Source: Haliclona indistincta (Eukaryota > Porifera > Demospongiae > Haplosclerida > Chalinidae). From it: a DNA stretch of 64,000 bases. Of this stretch, positions 34,668 to 46,155 are shown one piece after another (position 1 is the first letter of the stretch; the number at the start of each line of letters is the position of its first letter). The stretch lies in contig OZ024783.1 of NCBI GenBank assembly GCA_964017065.1, positions 626,085-690,084 of the forward strand. Direction: 5' to 3'. A program made the translations under genes and the position numbers. The notes beneath the pieces are model-generated. The model worked only from the letters and a program-made list of their open reading frames with translations. It was not told where the DNA came from and searched no databases.

Positions 34668-35032
34668 ACATGTAGTGATGGGTCCAGTTGAGAGAAGCTG
34701 ACACTACATGTAGTGATGGGTCCAGTTGAGAGAAGCTGACACTACATGTAGTGATGGGTCCAGTTGAGAGAAGCAGGCACTACATGTAGTGATGGGTCCA
34801 GTTGAGAGAAGCTGACACTACATGTAGTGATGGGTCCAGTTGAGAGAAGCTGACACTACATGTAGTGATGGGTCCAGTTGAGAGAAGCTGACACTACATG
34901 TAGTGATGGGTCCAGTTGAGAGAAGCTGACACTACATGTAGTGATGGGTCCAGTTGAGAGAAGCTGACACTACATGTAGTGATGGGTCCAGTTGAGAGAA
35001 GCTGACACTACATGTAGTGATGGGTCCAGTTG
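34668..35032. repeat. 38-bp minisatellite with a palindrome in every unit, about 9.6 units
   Basis: Each unit carries the perfect 14-bp palindrome CACTACATGTAGTG followed by ATGGGTCCAGTTGAGAG. One unit reads AGCAGGCAC instead of AGCTGACAC. It is unrelated in sequence to the 27-bp array. Confidence 0.97.
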
Positions 35033-35423
35033 AGACATGAGAGACAATGATGAGAGTACTGTAATAAAGAGATCTAAAGATATAAAGATAGAGATATGAG
35101 TACTATAGTTTACAGTTGAACTTACCAAAATAATTTAGCGAAGAATAATAATGTTTTGACTAAGAATTCCTTGATGGTAGTCTTCACACCTATACACACC
35201 AGAATGATAGGTTCTTGATGGATAAATACACAGCACTCTTGTGTCATTAATTATTGACAGTTCTACACTTGCTGCAAGGGTGCAGTCAATCCATTGATTG
35301 TATTTTTCAAAAGGACATTATGAGTACTGCTACTTCTCCTTCTATATAATGCTGTGAATTGTGTCGTAGGATATATTATTGACTGAATAGCTTCATCTGG
35401 GTACAAATGACTAACAGATTACA
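35033..35423. other. No gene seen
   Basis: AT-rich sequence between the 38-bp array and a foldback element, without a supported exon or motif. Confidence 0.4.
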
Positions 35424-35425
35424 TA

Positions 35426-36552
35426 CCTTAAAACCAGTATTTTTAGCGACCACTTAATTTAGCGTTCTTCGATCAAAGACATTTAGCGTGGCTGATATAT
35501 TATAATGAGATTCATGCTCGTTAACAGTCATTGTTAGAGCAAAACCACAGCTAAGGTAGAGTGGCCTATTTCCGGTCACTGTTTGGCTCGTTCAGGTTTG
35601 CACGCACCGAGCGCCAAGACGAACGAGCCGCGAGCTCTTGCATTGCAGTCACTGATACTACTGGGTATACTCTTTCAGCAGGAGAAATTTGGCGTTGAAG
35701 ATTCGATGGTTCTTGGCAGCAAGAATTAATAAAAACTAGTAACCATAAATAGCGAAAATCGGGGTTAAATTGGGTAATTCCGGTCACTTTGAAAAGCGAC
35801 TTTCTATGCTAGCGACGAGCTGTTTTTGCTAGAAATAGATGTGTTCAGCATCCTATAACATTCTATTATCCTCAGTAAGGAGTACATTTGTATAATGATT
35901 GCATTTAGCAGATGTTTCTGGCACGGATTCTTGGCACAGCTATTGTTGGTCTAAATGCAAAGTGCTGTAGAGATTTCCAAAAATGTGTGCCGCGCTACGA
36001 TTAGCTTCGGTCGTCTCCTGCCGCTTTCAAAGCTGTCTGCATGATTTTATTTGTTTTCGCGGCAGAGAAATTTGTAAAAGCTATTTTTCAATGTCACCGC
36101 CCACGCAGAGCTTAAAATGAGCTCCACCTACCATGATACAGGCATCTGCCAGCTCGAAATCGCTGAAGATAGCTGGATACTACTACGTCTGCATTTTCAT
36201 TAATGTTCAATCTTTAGTTTAAGCTTAGTTTACTATCGATTTACACCTTTTTTTAAGAATTAGAATTCATAAGGCAAAGTTTCTCTTTTTTACTTCAGCT
36301 CCGTCAAGCATAAAAAGGTTCAGAGTGGCGCTGGTTATACCAACAGGAAGGTAGTCAGTTAGCCTAAGTCTGGCTGTTGTGGTAGTGGCTACGAAGGCAG
36401 CATATTGGCTGGTGGAGTGAAAGCCCCTTCTTTCCAGGGCGATGGGTTTTCCGCAAAGTGACCGGAAATGACTTTACTTGCTAAAAACGCTAAAATTAGT
36501 GGTCGCTGGAATACTGGTGGAATAGTGGAATAGTGGAATACTGGTTTTAAGG
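35426..36552. mobile_element. 1.1-kb terminal-inverted-repeat element with TA duplication
   Basis: It begins CCTTAAAACCAGTATT and ends with the inverse, with a second shared block TTAGCGACCACTTA further in. TA flanks both sides (35424-35425, 36553-36554). Near the right end GGAATAGT is repeated three times. No transposase is seen. This fits a non-autonomous Tc1/mariner-type element by target site. Confidence 0.75.
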
Positions 36553-36589
36553 TAATAGTGTCGTAAAGCATTAACTCATATAAATGATT

Positions 36590-36905
36590 CATACTCAATG
36601 CCGTCATTCCTGAAAACATTCTTTGCAAGGCAGGTATAGATTCCTTCAATGTCTGTATCTGAGTTTAGTAATGCATGCAGTGAGATTTTCTTTGTTGATG
36701 TAAACAGAATTGTCATCATTTGTCGTGCCCCAAGGTGCTCCTGTTCCATTGAAAGTCCAAGTGATTCTTGCTTCAGGAATACCTTGGGCAACACAAGGAA
36801 GCCTTATATCCTGTCCTCTGGTAAATCCGATTTCCTGAAACCTGGAACTCGAACTAACAACTGGTGGGACTGCATTATATTAAAAGTTGTGGAAAAATGC
36901 ATTGA
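36590..36905 (-). pseudogene. Broken Ig-like (I-set) domain exon
   Basis: The minus strand encodes PPVVSSSS...GQDIRLPCVAQGIPEARITW, typical of the first half of an I-set immunoglobulin domain, and then in another frame SDTDIEGIYTCLAKNVF, the typical second half with the paired Cys. A frame change between the halves (near 36690) breaks it. The parent gene (adhesion or receptor protein) cannot be named. I-set domains are extracellular. Confidence 0.6.
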
Positions 36906-37169
36906 TGTAGATCACCTCTGCATTTTCTATTCCGGTGTAAAACTGGTATGTTCCACATGGGATGGAACGCAACGCATTCCGAACAAACAGACAATATTCC
37001 TGTTTTACAGGTAGTATTTAAACAGTAATCGATTTCCTTACATCCTAAGAAGAAAAGCTCAAAGTTGTACTTAGCTACAGTTTTACATATACTTTCACAG
37101 TTGCTGACGCTTGCATTATCAAGGTGGATTTTTTAAATAGAATTTAGAAGAGCAAGGAACAGTACAAAT

Positions 37170-37440
37170 AGCAACTTAATGCTAATAAGTAAGACTGTCC
37201 AAAAAAAACAACAACAGAATATAAGTAGGCAGAAAAATACAACTAATTAAAAAACCGAGTAACAGACAACTTAAACAAACGATTACAAGACAATAAGGTG
37301 ATATGAAAAGGAAGAGTGTTCCACAAATGACATACAGAAACAGAAAACAGCTGGTCCATTGGTGTATGTCCCACTCGGACAGTCAATGTGGAGGGAAGAA
37401 TTGTTCTCTGAAACAACTCCACCTTCAGGGGTGGACACAC
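37170..37440 (-). mobile_element. Non-LTR retrotransposon 3' fragment
   Basis: Minus-strand residues FSVSVCHLWNTLPFHI followed by FKLSVTRFFN-stop match the usual tail of CR1/Jockey-type polyproteins (pattern LWNSLP...FK..L). The 3' sequence then turns T-rich. Only the last 60 or so codons are present. Confidence 0.6.
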
Positions 37441-38204
37441 GACTGCCGGGTGCGCAGTCAGCTGAAGGGAAGATTAAATTTGATGTCATGACCAAGCTTC
37501 ACAAAATCTATCTTTGCTTATAATATTTGATCTTACCTTGCATAGAACAAATCCTGAGGAACCAAGTACGTAATCTATTATGACAATAATTCAGGTGATA
37601 CAGTTACACACTATAGTCATCTCACTACCTGAATCGGAACATGCTTCTTATAGCTGTGATAACAGATAAGGAGTTTGGAGCAGTAAAATTGAAGACTCCA
37701 TTATAGTTGCGTATAGTGTCGTCCATGTGCAACTCACTAGAGCATGACTTGAATGTAGTATAGTGCAGTGTGAGGACCATATAGATCAACTTCCTATAGG
37801 AAGTGGTAGTGGTCAGTCCGGACAATACGTGATATTGGCTGCGCACCTTAATCCGAAGGGTTGCTGAAAAGCGCTGTGATCCAAACTCCACCCACCACTA
37901 TTGCTGACAATATCACTGCTTTGCGGAGAGCAACAGAACTTCCATCTTAAGAATGGAGATCAACAATTTGAGTTCACTTCTACATTGTATACTTACCTCA
38001 ATATAAAGACATTCTCACTCTGGACCACGTTAACAAAGGAATTACGAGTGATTGCCGGTTATGAACTCATAGCAAACAGTGTTCCCAGCAATTTCAGGTA
38101 TCAAAAATATCAAAATCAAGGCACAAACAAAAACCTGAAATACGAAAACAAGCAGTGACTGAGTACATAATATTAACATGCTCATTAATTTTTATTGACA
38201 GTAT
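37441..38204. other. Unassigned region with one minus-strand frame
   Basis: A minus-strand frame (37891-37625, 88 residues, ending AIRSMFRFR) matches nothing I recognise. It might be an exon of the same broken gene as the Ig-like domain, but there is no splice evidence strong enough to say so. Confidence 0.3.
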
Positions 38205-38290
38205 TATTATTGCCGATCGGCAATGATATGTAGAGATGACCTCAAATTAAGATGGCGGCTACTCGGGTGTGAAAATGAGTTTTCGAACAT
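38205..38290. mobile_element. T1 left-end fragment (copy c)
   Basis: Carries the T1 terminal palindrome core TTGCCGATCGGCAA, a TGTAGAGATGACC block and AAGATGGCGGC (38249-38259), then stops matching near GAGTTTTCGAACAT. Only the end of the element is present. Confidence 0.75.
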
Positions 38291-38629
38291 TATAATATTG
38301 TTTTCGCGTAAAGGCATTAGCATAACTGTAGTCCCGACTGGTGTGTTTAGTGGTGAGACAATTATGCGAGCTTCAAGGGGTCTTGAAGAGCCCTGCCCAC
38401 TTCTAGCCACTTCCAATGCCCTTAATAGTGAGAATGAAACAGATTGAACGTGGATGCTAAATACAGCCATTGTGCTAGCTGTCTCCGAACATGCAAAGAG
38501 TACAACTAACAAGTCAGACTCACTTTTTGAACGAAAGACTCCATCGGTAACAAGTGACTTCGAAATGATGGCTGAAAATATTGTCTACTAGCAGCGGTTT
38601 TCGTCTGATTCTGATTCTGAAACACAACC

Positions 38630-38773
38630 TGAGAGAGAGAGAGTGAGAGAGAGTGGAGAAAATGAGACGAGAGAAAAGAGTGTATACGAGAGTGAGATAG
38701 AGAAAAATGAGAGAGGAGAGTGAGGGAGAGAGTGTGTGTTTGTGTGTGAGTGTGAGAGAGAGGGAGGGAGGGA

Positions 38774-38812
<39 letters not shown>
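38630..38812. repeat. GA-rich microsatellite
   Basis: GA/GT tracts in an intron of the decayed cullin-5 half, forming a polypyrimidine tract on the gene strand. Translations rich in Ser-Leu from here are not genes. Confidence 0.9.
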
Positions 38813-38814
<2 letters not shown>

Positions 38815-39269
38815 AGTGAGGTTGTGTGAGGGGTATGGTCTCACCACTCCATTGGATAGTATGTGGTGCCATGCTAGTTTCCGTCCATTGTGTTTGTGAC
38901 GATAGAACTCTTCAACTTCAGGTGTGAAATCCTCCAACTAGTGAGTGACAGTATAGTGATAGTTGTGAAGGTGGGAGGGGCTTACCTTTGTTGGAAGAGA
39001 GACTGGGACCCGTTCTGAGCTCCTGGACCAGGCACCAGCATTGAGCACCTTGATATTGACAAGATCTGAGAGAGAAGAGAGAGAGTCAGTGAGTGAGTGA
39101 GTGAGTGAGTGAGTGAGTGAGTGGGTGAGTGGGTGAGTGTGTCTTACCAGCAGTAGCTGATCCTCTGTGTCGATCCTTGAAGCCTTGGTTCAGATCCTCA
39201 CTAACCTTGATGTCTTGAAACATGCGAGCTAGCTTGTTGACATATTCCGACAGCATACCAACATCCTGA

Positions 39270-39284
39270 GAGAGGTAGAGAGGG

Positions 39285-39351
<67 letters not shown>

Positions 39352-39475
39352 AGGGAGGGAGGGAGGGAGGGAGGGAGGGAGGGAGGGAGGGAGGGAGAGA
39401 GGGGGAGAGAGAAAGGGAGAGAGTGAGGGAGAGAGGAGGAGAGAGAGAGGGAGAGAGAGGAGGGTGAGTGGATGG
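39270..39475. repeat. (GA)n and (GGGA)n microsatellite
   Basis: An intronic tract of GA dinucleotides followed by about a dozen GGGA units, between two cullin-5 exons. A (GAGT)n run at 39083-39140 and another GA tract at 39631-39780 occupy the neighbouring introns. Confidence 0.95.
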
Positions 39476-39632
39476 TTATAAGTGTCTAGCTCACTCTCAG
39501 CCAGTCCACCATGTTCTCTTCCTTCTTACTATCAGCTGAGGTCTCTAGGATCAGTCGTCGTGTGAGGTGTGTCTTATGATATCTCATGAACACATCTTTA
39601 TTCTGCACATACTTCAACACAAGCAACTAGAG

Positions 39633-39677
<45 letters not shown>

Positions 39678-40104
39678 TAGGGAGGGAGAGATAGGGAGGG
39701 AGAGATAGGGAGGGAGGGAGAGGGGGAGGGAGAGAGAGATAGAGGGAGCTAGGGGGAGGGAGAAAGGGAGGAAAGAGAGGTACATACTTTGTCTATCTCT
39801 CTCTCTTACCACACTCTTTAGTTTGCTGTCTATCTCTTCTGACATCAGTTTCTTGCTCAATGGTGTCTTGCGGAGTAAGAGATCACAATAGTTAGCTAGT
39901 AGCTCGGGACACTTGGACTCAGGATGGGTCTTACTAGCCACACCGCCTGCTGACCTGTGAGTGAGGATGACGGTGAGTAAGTGGGTGAATGAAGGAGTAA
40001 GTGAGAGAGTGTGTGATGTTGTACCGTGCTTTGGTTGTCACTATAGATCTAGTTTGAATACAGACACATATTATCATTGACAACTTGCTTGTATGACTAA
40101 GCAG

Positions 40105-40137
40105 AGAGAGAGAGAGAGAGTGAGAGAGAGTGAGAGA

Positions 40138-40174
<37 letters not shown>

Positions 40175-40205
40175 AGAGAGAGAGATTGAGAGAGAGAGAG
40201 TGAGC
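40105..40205. repeat. GA-rich microsatellite
   Basis: A further GA tract immediately upstream (gene strand) of the decayed cullin-5 exon at 40025-40096, in polypyrimidine-tract position. Confidence 0.9.
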
Positions 40206-40717
40206 GACAGAGTGAATTCTACAGACATGGGTGTTCAATAAAAGATTCTATTAAGTGGCTCATTTTAATACATGTGTTTCTTAAAGTCATTGCACTCGGA
40301 CACGATATACAGTCATTGCTCACTTATTAATTTTGTGTAATTCATTTTTGCAATAATAATTATTATACTTGCATTGAAAAAAGCACTCTTCATTAGGCAC
40401 ATCTCCTGCAGTATATTCCTTGCATGGCTGTGGAAATACAAGCAGAGCCTGATAATGAACCAGTATGGTACATCAATACATCATTATGTTCCGCGAATGC
40501 TGTTTAGCTTGGCTATACATGTACTATCCCTAAGCCTCACATTGTTATTATAGTACCATGACAACATGCAGTATTCATAGCTAATTAAGCTGCTCCTATT
40601 AAAGCACACCACTATCTTACTGACTGGCTTCTTGTGTTCAGAGCAACTAGTCTCGCGTCCAGACAGACTACAGAGCAACACTTGTTTCCTTGTACTAGAC
40701 ACAGCTATACTCTATCA

Positions 40718-42874
40718 ATGGCCACAGCACCCACAGCTAGTGAGGCTCTCAAGAATCTCGAACAGCAGCTGACCTGTCCAGTCTGTCTGGATCCCTACAC
40801 TCACCCCAGAACACTGCCCTGTCTCCACTCTTTCTGCCACAACTGCCTTGCCCACTTCCCCGTGCAAGTCCAGGGAGGCAAGCACTTTATCACTTGCCCC
40901 GTGTGCCGCCAGACCACACAGCAACCTGACAAGGGAGTGAGTGGATTCCAGTCTGCCTTCCTCATCAACAACCTCCTGGAGCTCCATCAAGTGCTAGAGA
41001 AGGTGTCTGGGTCCCAGCAGAATAACTGTGAGAACTGCCACAAAGAACAGGCCAATAGATACTGTAAGCAGTGCTCTGTGCTTCTCTGCCAGACCTGTAT
41101 CGATAAGCACAATGGATGGGCCACATTTACCAGCCACCAGATACTGGGAGTGGAGGATGTGGCCATCACTGCTTCCAAGCTAGTTCCCCTCAAGGAGCAG
41201 CCCACCATGGAGTGTAGCAGCCATGGCAAGCCACTAGAGGTGTACTGTGACACATGTGATAAGCTCATCTGCCATCTTTGTACAGTCAAGCACCATCGAG
41301 ACCACGAGTGTGATGCCATCACTGATGCCTTCCCGAAACACCAGCAGCAGATTGCGGACAGCCTCGAGCAAGTCAAGAAGAAGCTAGCTGCCGTTACCAC
41401 TGCTGTACAAGCTGTGGAAACCCAGGAAAGAGGTTTCTTGGAGCAGGTAGGAGCTACGAGGAGGAAGATCGAGGCCACAGTCCAGCAGCTGATGCAGCTC
41501 CTGCAGGAGTCAGAGAGACAACTGATGAGAGAGCTTGACCAAGTCACTGATGCCTACATTGAGAAGATATCTGCTCGTAAGAAGGAAGCGGACATTACCA
41601 TCGCACAGCTGAAGAGCTGTAAAGAGTTTGCAGAGGAGGAGCTGAGGATCGGGAGCCAGCAGGAGATCCTTGTGATGAAGGGACAGATGGTGGAGCGCAT
41701 GGCAGCTGTCTGCTCACTAGACAACCTCCAACCACTGGAGGAGACCAGAGTGAGGTTTGTAAAGAGCGCTAGTGTTCTAGAGGCATGTCGCAGTCTGGGT
41801 AGTGTGGTTAGGTATGGGCAGTTTAAGGCAACTGGTGACAAAACAAGCTTTGATCTTTGCAGTGCAGCTCCTCTCTCCTCTGAGCAGGTCTCCTGCCAGC
41901 TCTCTCCAGTAGCTGACCCCACACTAGTTGTCCAGTGTGTCGTACACCAAGTGACTCCTGGCAGGTTTGAGGTTTGCTATCCTCCTCCCACTGCTGGTCT
42001 CCACCAGCTGAGGGTGCAGGTGGGAGGGACCGATATCCTTGACGTACATCTCAATGTAGAGGTCATGCCCTCAGAGGTCATGCCCAGGAGAGCAGGACAG
42101 ACATTCACTGATCTGTCAGCTCCTAAAGGACTAGCCATCACAAGGGAAGGTCACCACATTGTGGCAGAACGTGACAAGCACTGCATCACCATCATCGACC
42201 CTACTAATGGGAGGAAGATCAGGAGCTTTGGACAGCATGGCTCTGGACAAGTGCAATTCGACAATCCATATGGAGTGGCAGTGACCCAAGATGGCCGCAT
42301 TCTTGTTGTTGACTGGGGCAATCATCGTCTACAAGTGTTTACAGCAGATGGTGCCTTCATAGCTACAGTGGGCAGTAAGGGATCTCAACCACTACAGTTT
42401 GATCGCCCATGGGATGTTGCTGTTGATCACAATGAGAAAGTCTTTGTCACTCAGAATGCTAACAAATGTGTCCAGGTCATCAATGCTGACCTCACCTACT
42501 CACACACCATAAGAGCAGAGTTTAATGGTCCACGTGGCATAACCATTGATGCTGAGGGATTGATCTACGTTGCTGATTACGGTAATAACAGAGTTCAGAA
42601 GTTCACTCCCGAGGGTAAGCTGTTGGCCGTCATTGACAGTAAGGGAGAAGGAAGAGGTCGGTTGAATAAGCCATTTGGTCTTTGTTTCGATGCTAATGGC
42701 ATACTTTATGTGACTGAATATGGTGGTACAGTGAGTATGTTTACTAGTGAAGGAAGGTTTCTTGGATATATCGGTGACAGTGATGGCTCTAGCTTCAAGC
42801 GGCCTGTATTCATCATATCTGACCAGACAGGTCGACTGTACATCAGTGACGATAATGGAGTGTACACATACTAA
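40718..42874 (+). CDS. TRIM-NHL protein (RING, B-boxes, coiled coil, filamin-like, NHL)
   Basis: A single-exon 718-residue protein; I start at MATAPTASEALKN because the upstream Met lies in sequence without domain character. Domains in order: RING finger with C20, C23, C35, H37, C40, C43, C60, C63; two B-boxes (about 105-145 and 165-205); coiled coil (about 205-320); a filamin-type segment with PGRFEVCYPPPTAGLHQLRV (about 385-460); and six NHL repeats forming a beta-propeller (about 470-718; GVAVTQDGRILVVDWGNHRLQVF is a clear one, given here only by its pattern G-A-DGR-VVDWGNHR-Q). Family members (TRIM2, TRIM3, TRIM71, Brat) are E3 ubiquitin ligases and post-transcriptional regulators; RNA or protein targets cannot be inferred. 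It lies on the opposite strand between the two halves of the cullin-5 sequence. Confidence 0.9.
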   Translation: MATAPTASEALKNLEQQLTCPVCLDPYTHPRTLPCLHSFCHNCLAHFPVQVQGGKHFITCPVCRQTTQQPDKGVSGFQSAFLINNLLELHQVLEKVSGSQQNNCENCHKEQANRYCKQCSVLLCQTCIDKHNGWATFTSHQILGVEDVAITASKLVPLKEQPTMECSSHGKPLEVYCDTCDKLICHLCTVKHHRDHECDAITDAFPKHQQQIADSLEQVKKKLAAVTTAVQAVETQERGFLEQVGATRRKIEATVQQLMQLLQESERQLMRELDQVTDAYIEKISARKKEADITIAQLKSCKEFAEEELRIGSQQEILVMKGQMVERMAAVCSLDNLQPLEETRVRFVKSASVLEACRSLGSVVRYGQFKATGDKTSFDLCSAAPLSSEQVSCQLSPVADPTLVVQCVVHQVTPGRFEVCYPPPTAGLHQLRVQVGGTDILDVHLNVEVMPSEVMPRRAGQTFTDLSAPKGLAITREGHHIVAERDKHCITIIDPTNGRKIRSFGQHGSGQVQFDNPYGVAVTQDGRILVVDWGNHRLQVFTADGAFIATVGSKGSQPLQFDRPWDVAVDHNEKVFVTQNANKCVQVINADLTYSHTIRAEFNGPRGITIDAEGLIYVADYGNNRVQKFTPEGKLLAVIDSKGEGRGRLNKPFGLCFDANGILYVTEYGGTVSMFTSEGRFLGYIGDSDGSSFKRPVFIISDQTGRLYISDDNGVYTY

Positions 42875-43047
42875 CAGCAGTAACTGGCTCTGTTCTGATT
42901 AAAATTAGACTTTGCAATTACATATACATAATTCCCTGTACCCGCTGATCCTTATGATGGACAACCTTCAAGTTTGTGTATGCATGGTATGCCAAGTTTG
43001 TATAAAATCAAGTTTTTGAAATTTAAGCATACTCCAATGCTCTCATC
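42875..43047. other. 3' flank of the TRIM-NHL gene
   Basis: Non-coding AT-rich sequence between the TRIM stop codon and a foldback element. ATTAAAAT near 42898 could be a weak polyadenylation signal. Confidence 0.4.
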
Positions 43048-43640
43048 CTTAAGGTGGCGGTGCAAGGACTTAATATTCAAATTATTCATAGTTACATGGT
43101 TACATTATTGTGGTTGAATAACTATTTATAAACAAACCGATCTCCCATAAGAGTATGGCAGAAATAATACACGGATGGTTTGTACACGTTTTCTCGACTT
43201 CTGAGCAAGAGATCGACGCGCTGTAAACGCAGTGCTATTCAGTAGCATCTTGCGCACAAACGTACAGAGCGAATTTTCGTAATAGCGCTTACTTTTTTTA
43301 CAGCGTAGTTTTTTCTAGTGCACGAACGCTGCTTTGCTACCTTCGCGAACGAATATCGACAAATCGCTCTGTACGTTTCTGCGCAAGATGGTACTGAATA
43401 GTACTGCGTTTACAGCGCGTCGATCTCTAGCTCAGAAGTCGAGAAAACGTGTACAAACCATGTAGCAGAAGCGAGGTCTTTTGTGCGTACCCGAGAGCGT
43501 CACCAGCTCGCCATAGTTGCACGGCAGGTAGTGTTAGACTTGGTCTAATCAATAAAAGCACTTTTGTGCATATATGCTAAGCAGAAAACAAGATGCAGCA
43601 CATCAAAGTCCCCCATAAATTCATGCACCGCCCCCTTAAT
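43048..43640. mobile_element. Nested inverted-repeat element
   Basis: The outer ends are short inverted repeats (TTAAGG-GGCGGTGCA at both sides). Inside are longer inverted arms of about 100 bp (43170-43275 and 43360-43468), starting ATGGTTTGTACACG. No code is present. The outer limits are less certain than the inner arms. Confidence 0.6.
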
Positions 43641-45028
43641 GATACCCAGACTAATCCAGTGAGTGAGTGAGTTTAGTGAATAATTAATACATCGGTACAT
43701 TACTATAAATTGGAGTATCGACGACAATTAACTCACAATGTACATCATACATGCAGTTAGCGAAATATTATTTTATAAAAATTTAACAGTCGAAAATTTC
43801 TTGGTCTAGCTACGCGGTAACGGTATGCCTTACTTAGTCTATTCCAACTAATTATATTGCAGTATTCACAGGATTTAATGGGTTAAAATTCCTGTGACTA
43901 GTATCAGACCATAGATATTATATTGCCTACGGACTGGGATTGGACACTAGCTCACGTGAGCGCATAGTAACAAAAGTAAAGTAAAAAAGCTTTAATAAAA
44001 AAACTGAAAAGTGTAGGGATGACTCTTAAAAAAGGAAAGGAACAAGATGGGATGATGCTTGCAAAAGTAAAGGAACAAGATGGAATAATGCTAAGCTTGC
44101 AAATGTAAAAGTCCCAAGTATCCCTACATCAGCGGCTTGCTGCGACGCAACTGACATACGGAATCCTCTTCCTATACCTTTACAATCGTCGATTACTTCA
44201 TCGGACTGCGTCCTCCAAACTCAGCTACCTGCAGCTTATTTACAACTGTCAACTACTTCATCGGACTGCGTCCTCCTAAACACAGATACCTCTAGTTATT
44301 TACAACCGTCAATTACTTCATCGGACTGCGTCCTCCTTCAAGCCGCTGATGTAGGGATACTTGGGACTTTTACATTTGCAAGCTTAGCATTATTCCATCT
44401 TGTTCCTTTACTTTTGCAAGCATCATCCCATCTTGTTCCTTTCCTTTTTTAAGAGTCATCCCTACACTTTTCAGTTTTTTTATTAAAGCTTTTTTACTTT
44501 ACTTGTTCCTGTTACTTTTTTGATCACTATCAGTTTGAACTTATTAATTGTATTCTATGATAGATGTTATTTCATTTTGACAACTCTGTGAGCAGCAGTT
44601 ACTAGTCTAGCAGATGTGAACGTGCACAGGGTCTGGAGAGTAAGGAGTGTAGTTTAAAATAATGTTTAATAATTATTACCAATCATTCATTGAAAGGTTT
44701 AAAATAGTAAAGAGGTTAAGGACGCAGATAGCAAAATATCAAGTCCACGTATGATTTGACAACATGAGTACAGTAATGGATGAAGGAAGAGACTAATACT
44801 GACAACTCATGATGCTGCAAGCCTAATAGTAGAAGCACGCCTAGTAGAACCTTGTTGATGTCAATATCACACTCACAGAGGCTTCTAGTCCTTTACATCT
44901 TACGCTGCGTGGTGTAGGAACCTTACTGTGCGTAGAATCTCAGTTGCTGCCGGTAACTGAATCGTTCACGTCTGGGTATGTCAGTTTTAACCCGCCATCT
45001 GAAGCTTTAACGAACAGATCAGTGTTAC

Positions 45029-45738
45029 CAGGAGTCCATAATCGACCGCGCCTATTAAGAGTAGGAGTGTGAATCGCCCACGCTTTAATTGGATTTTCTG
45101 CCAGCGAACTGTCGCTAGCGGATATACTATTTTTAGCACTGTTAGACCGCACCTCTTTGAACATGGCACACATCATGACATCAGGCAACCTGGGAGCAAC
45201 TGTATGTACTCGTGAAAGCATCTGATAGCCTAGGCAGGCACATCGTGGCGTCGCTAGATCACCTGTACGTTCGTGGTTCGGCTATCTGATTGTTTCGGAG
45301 CTGTTTATTGCTCGATCATACAACTGGATCCCTGGAGCTGCTGTGCTGAGCTGTCAGCCTAGCTGTTCGATCCGCTTCAGTTATGTGTTGTATCGCTGCC
45401 ACTAACAGTAAAAACTACTGTTACAACTCAGGTAAGGTATGGAACTCTGAGAAACAGCATGACCAGTGATATAACACGAAGCTTTGCCGATCGAACGGAA
45501 GACAGCCGCGCTCAGGAGGATTGGCGAAGGCAACGACGGCCTTGTAAATCGAGCTATAAATAGAGACCAAGATGCTTCCTCAGCGCTTAGATCATAGACA
45601 ATTCTCTGTCTGAGCTGCCATCTTTATGCGCTATAAATAGTATATCCGCTAGCGACAGTTCGCTGGCAGAAAATCCAATTAAAGCGTGGGCGATTCACAC
45701 TCCTACTCTTAGTAGGCGCGGTCGATTATGGACTCCTG
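45029..45738. mobile_element. 710-bp foldback element inserted in T1b, 7-bp target duplication
   Basis: Inverted arms of about 110 bp begin CAGGAGTCCATAATCG and differ at only a few positions. GTGTTAC flanks both sides (45022-45028 and 45739-45745). T1a keeps the uninterrupted site (CCTAAGTAACACTGATC near 11200), which proves the boundaries. No transposase is visible. Length of duplication suggests a hAT-like or related superfamily, which I cannot settle. Confidence 0.9.
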
Positions 45739-46069
45739 GTGTTACTTAGGGTATAGTACTGCTCTAGACAAATTTCATACCTCTGGCTTGCGCGCTGAAG
45801 CGTCCAGAGCAGAGACAAAACGCAGTATCGATCGAGATGGCTGCAAAACTGATGTGGGCGGAGTTAATGATACCAGCGACAAGAGGGTTAATTATTTAAT
45901 GGCGTCTTCAGTCCAAAACGGCCCAAAAACCATGTTTTTCAAGGATTACTCGCTTCTGGTAGTGTTTAATGCCTATTTAAGAAGTAAGTGCACTACCTCA
46001 GATATATACACGTGCGATGGTGCAGGTTTGGTAGTCATTCGTTAACTCAGGACAGCGCTAGGCTTACCG

Positions 46070-46072
46070 AAA

Positions 46073-46153
<81 letters not shown>

Positions 46154-46155
46154 AG
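46070..46155. repeat. (AAAG)n microsatellite in T1b
   Basis: About 20 units of AAAG. The corresponding stretch of T1a is a shorter TTC-rich tract on the opposite strand. Confidence 0.95.

Larger units (their letters stand above)
38500..40096 (-). pseudogene. cul5: Cullin-5 C-terminal exons, decayed
   Basis: Minus-strand exons continue cullin-5 from where the exons at 47995-50536 stop: 40096-40025 (SYKQVVND), 39946-39810 (KTHPESKCPELLANYC), 39626-39495 (LLVLKYVQNKDVFMRYHK), 39265-39148 (EYVNKLARMFQDIKVSEDL), 39065-38986 (VNIKVLNAGAWSRSSE), 38937-38845 (EEFYRHKHNGRKLAWHH) and a degraded piece from 38628 down. The first of these exons has a frame change and two stops just after VVND, and the end of the cullin-homology domain and the neddylation lysine region are not found. 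Middle exons are clean with good splice sites, so decay is recent or partial. It may be the 3' half of the 47995-50536 gene separated by 8 kb, or of a separate copy. Confidence 0.75.

Noticed and set aside
40634..40717. 28-residue N-terminal extension of the TRIM-NHL protein
   Set aside because: The extension has no domain character, and the next Met starts right before the RING finger at normal family spacing.
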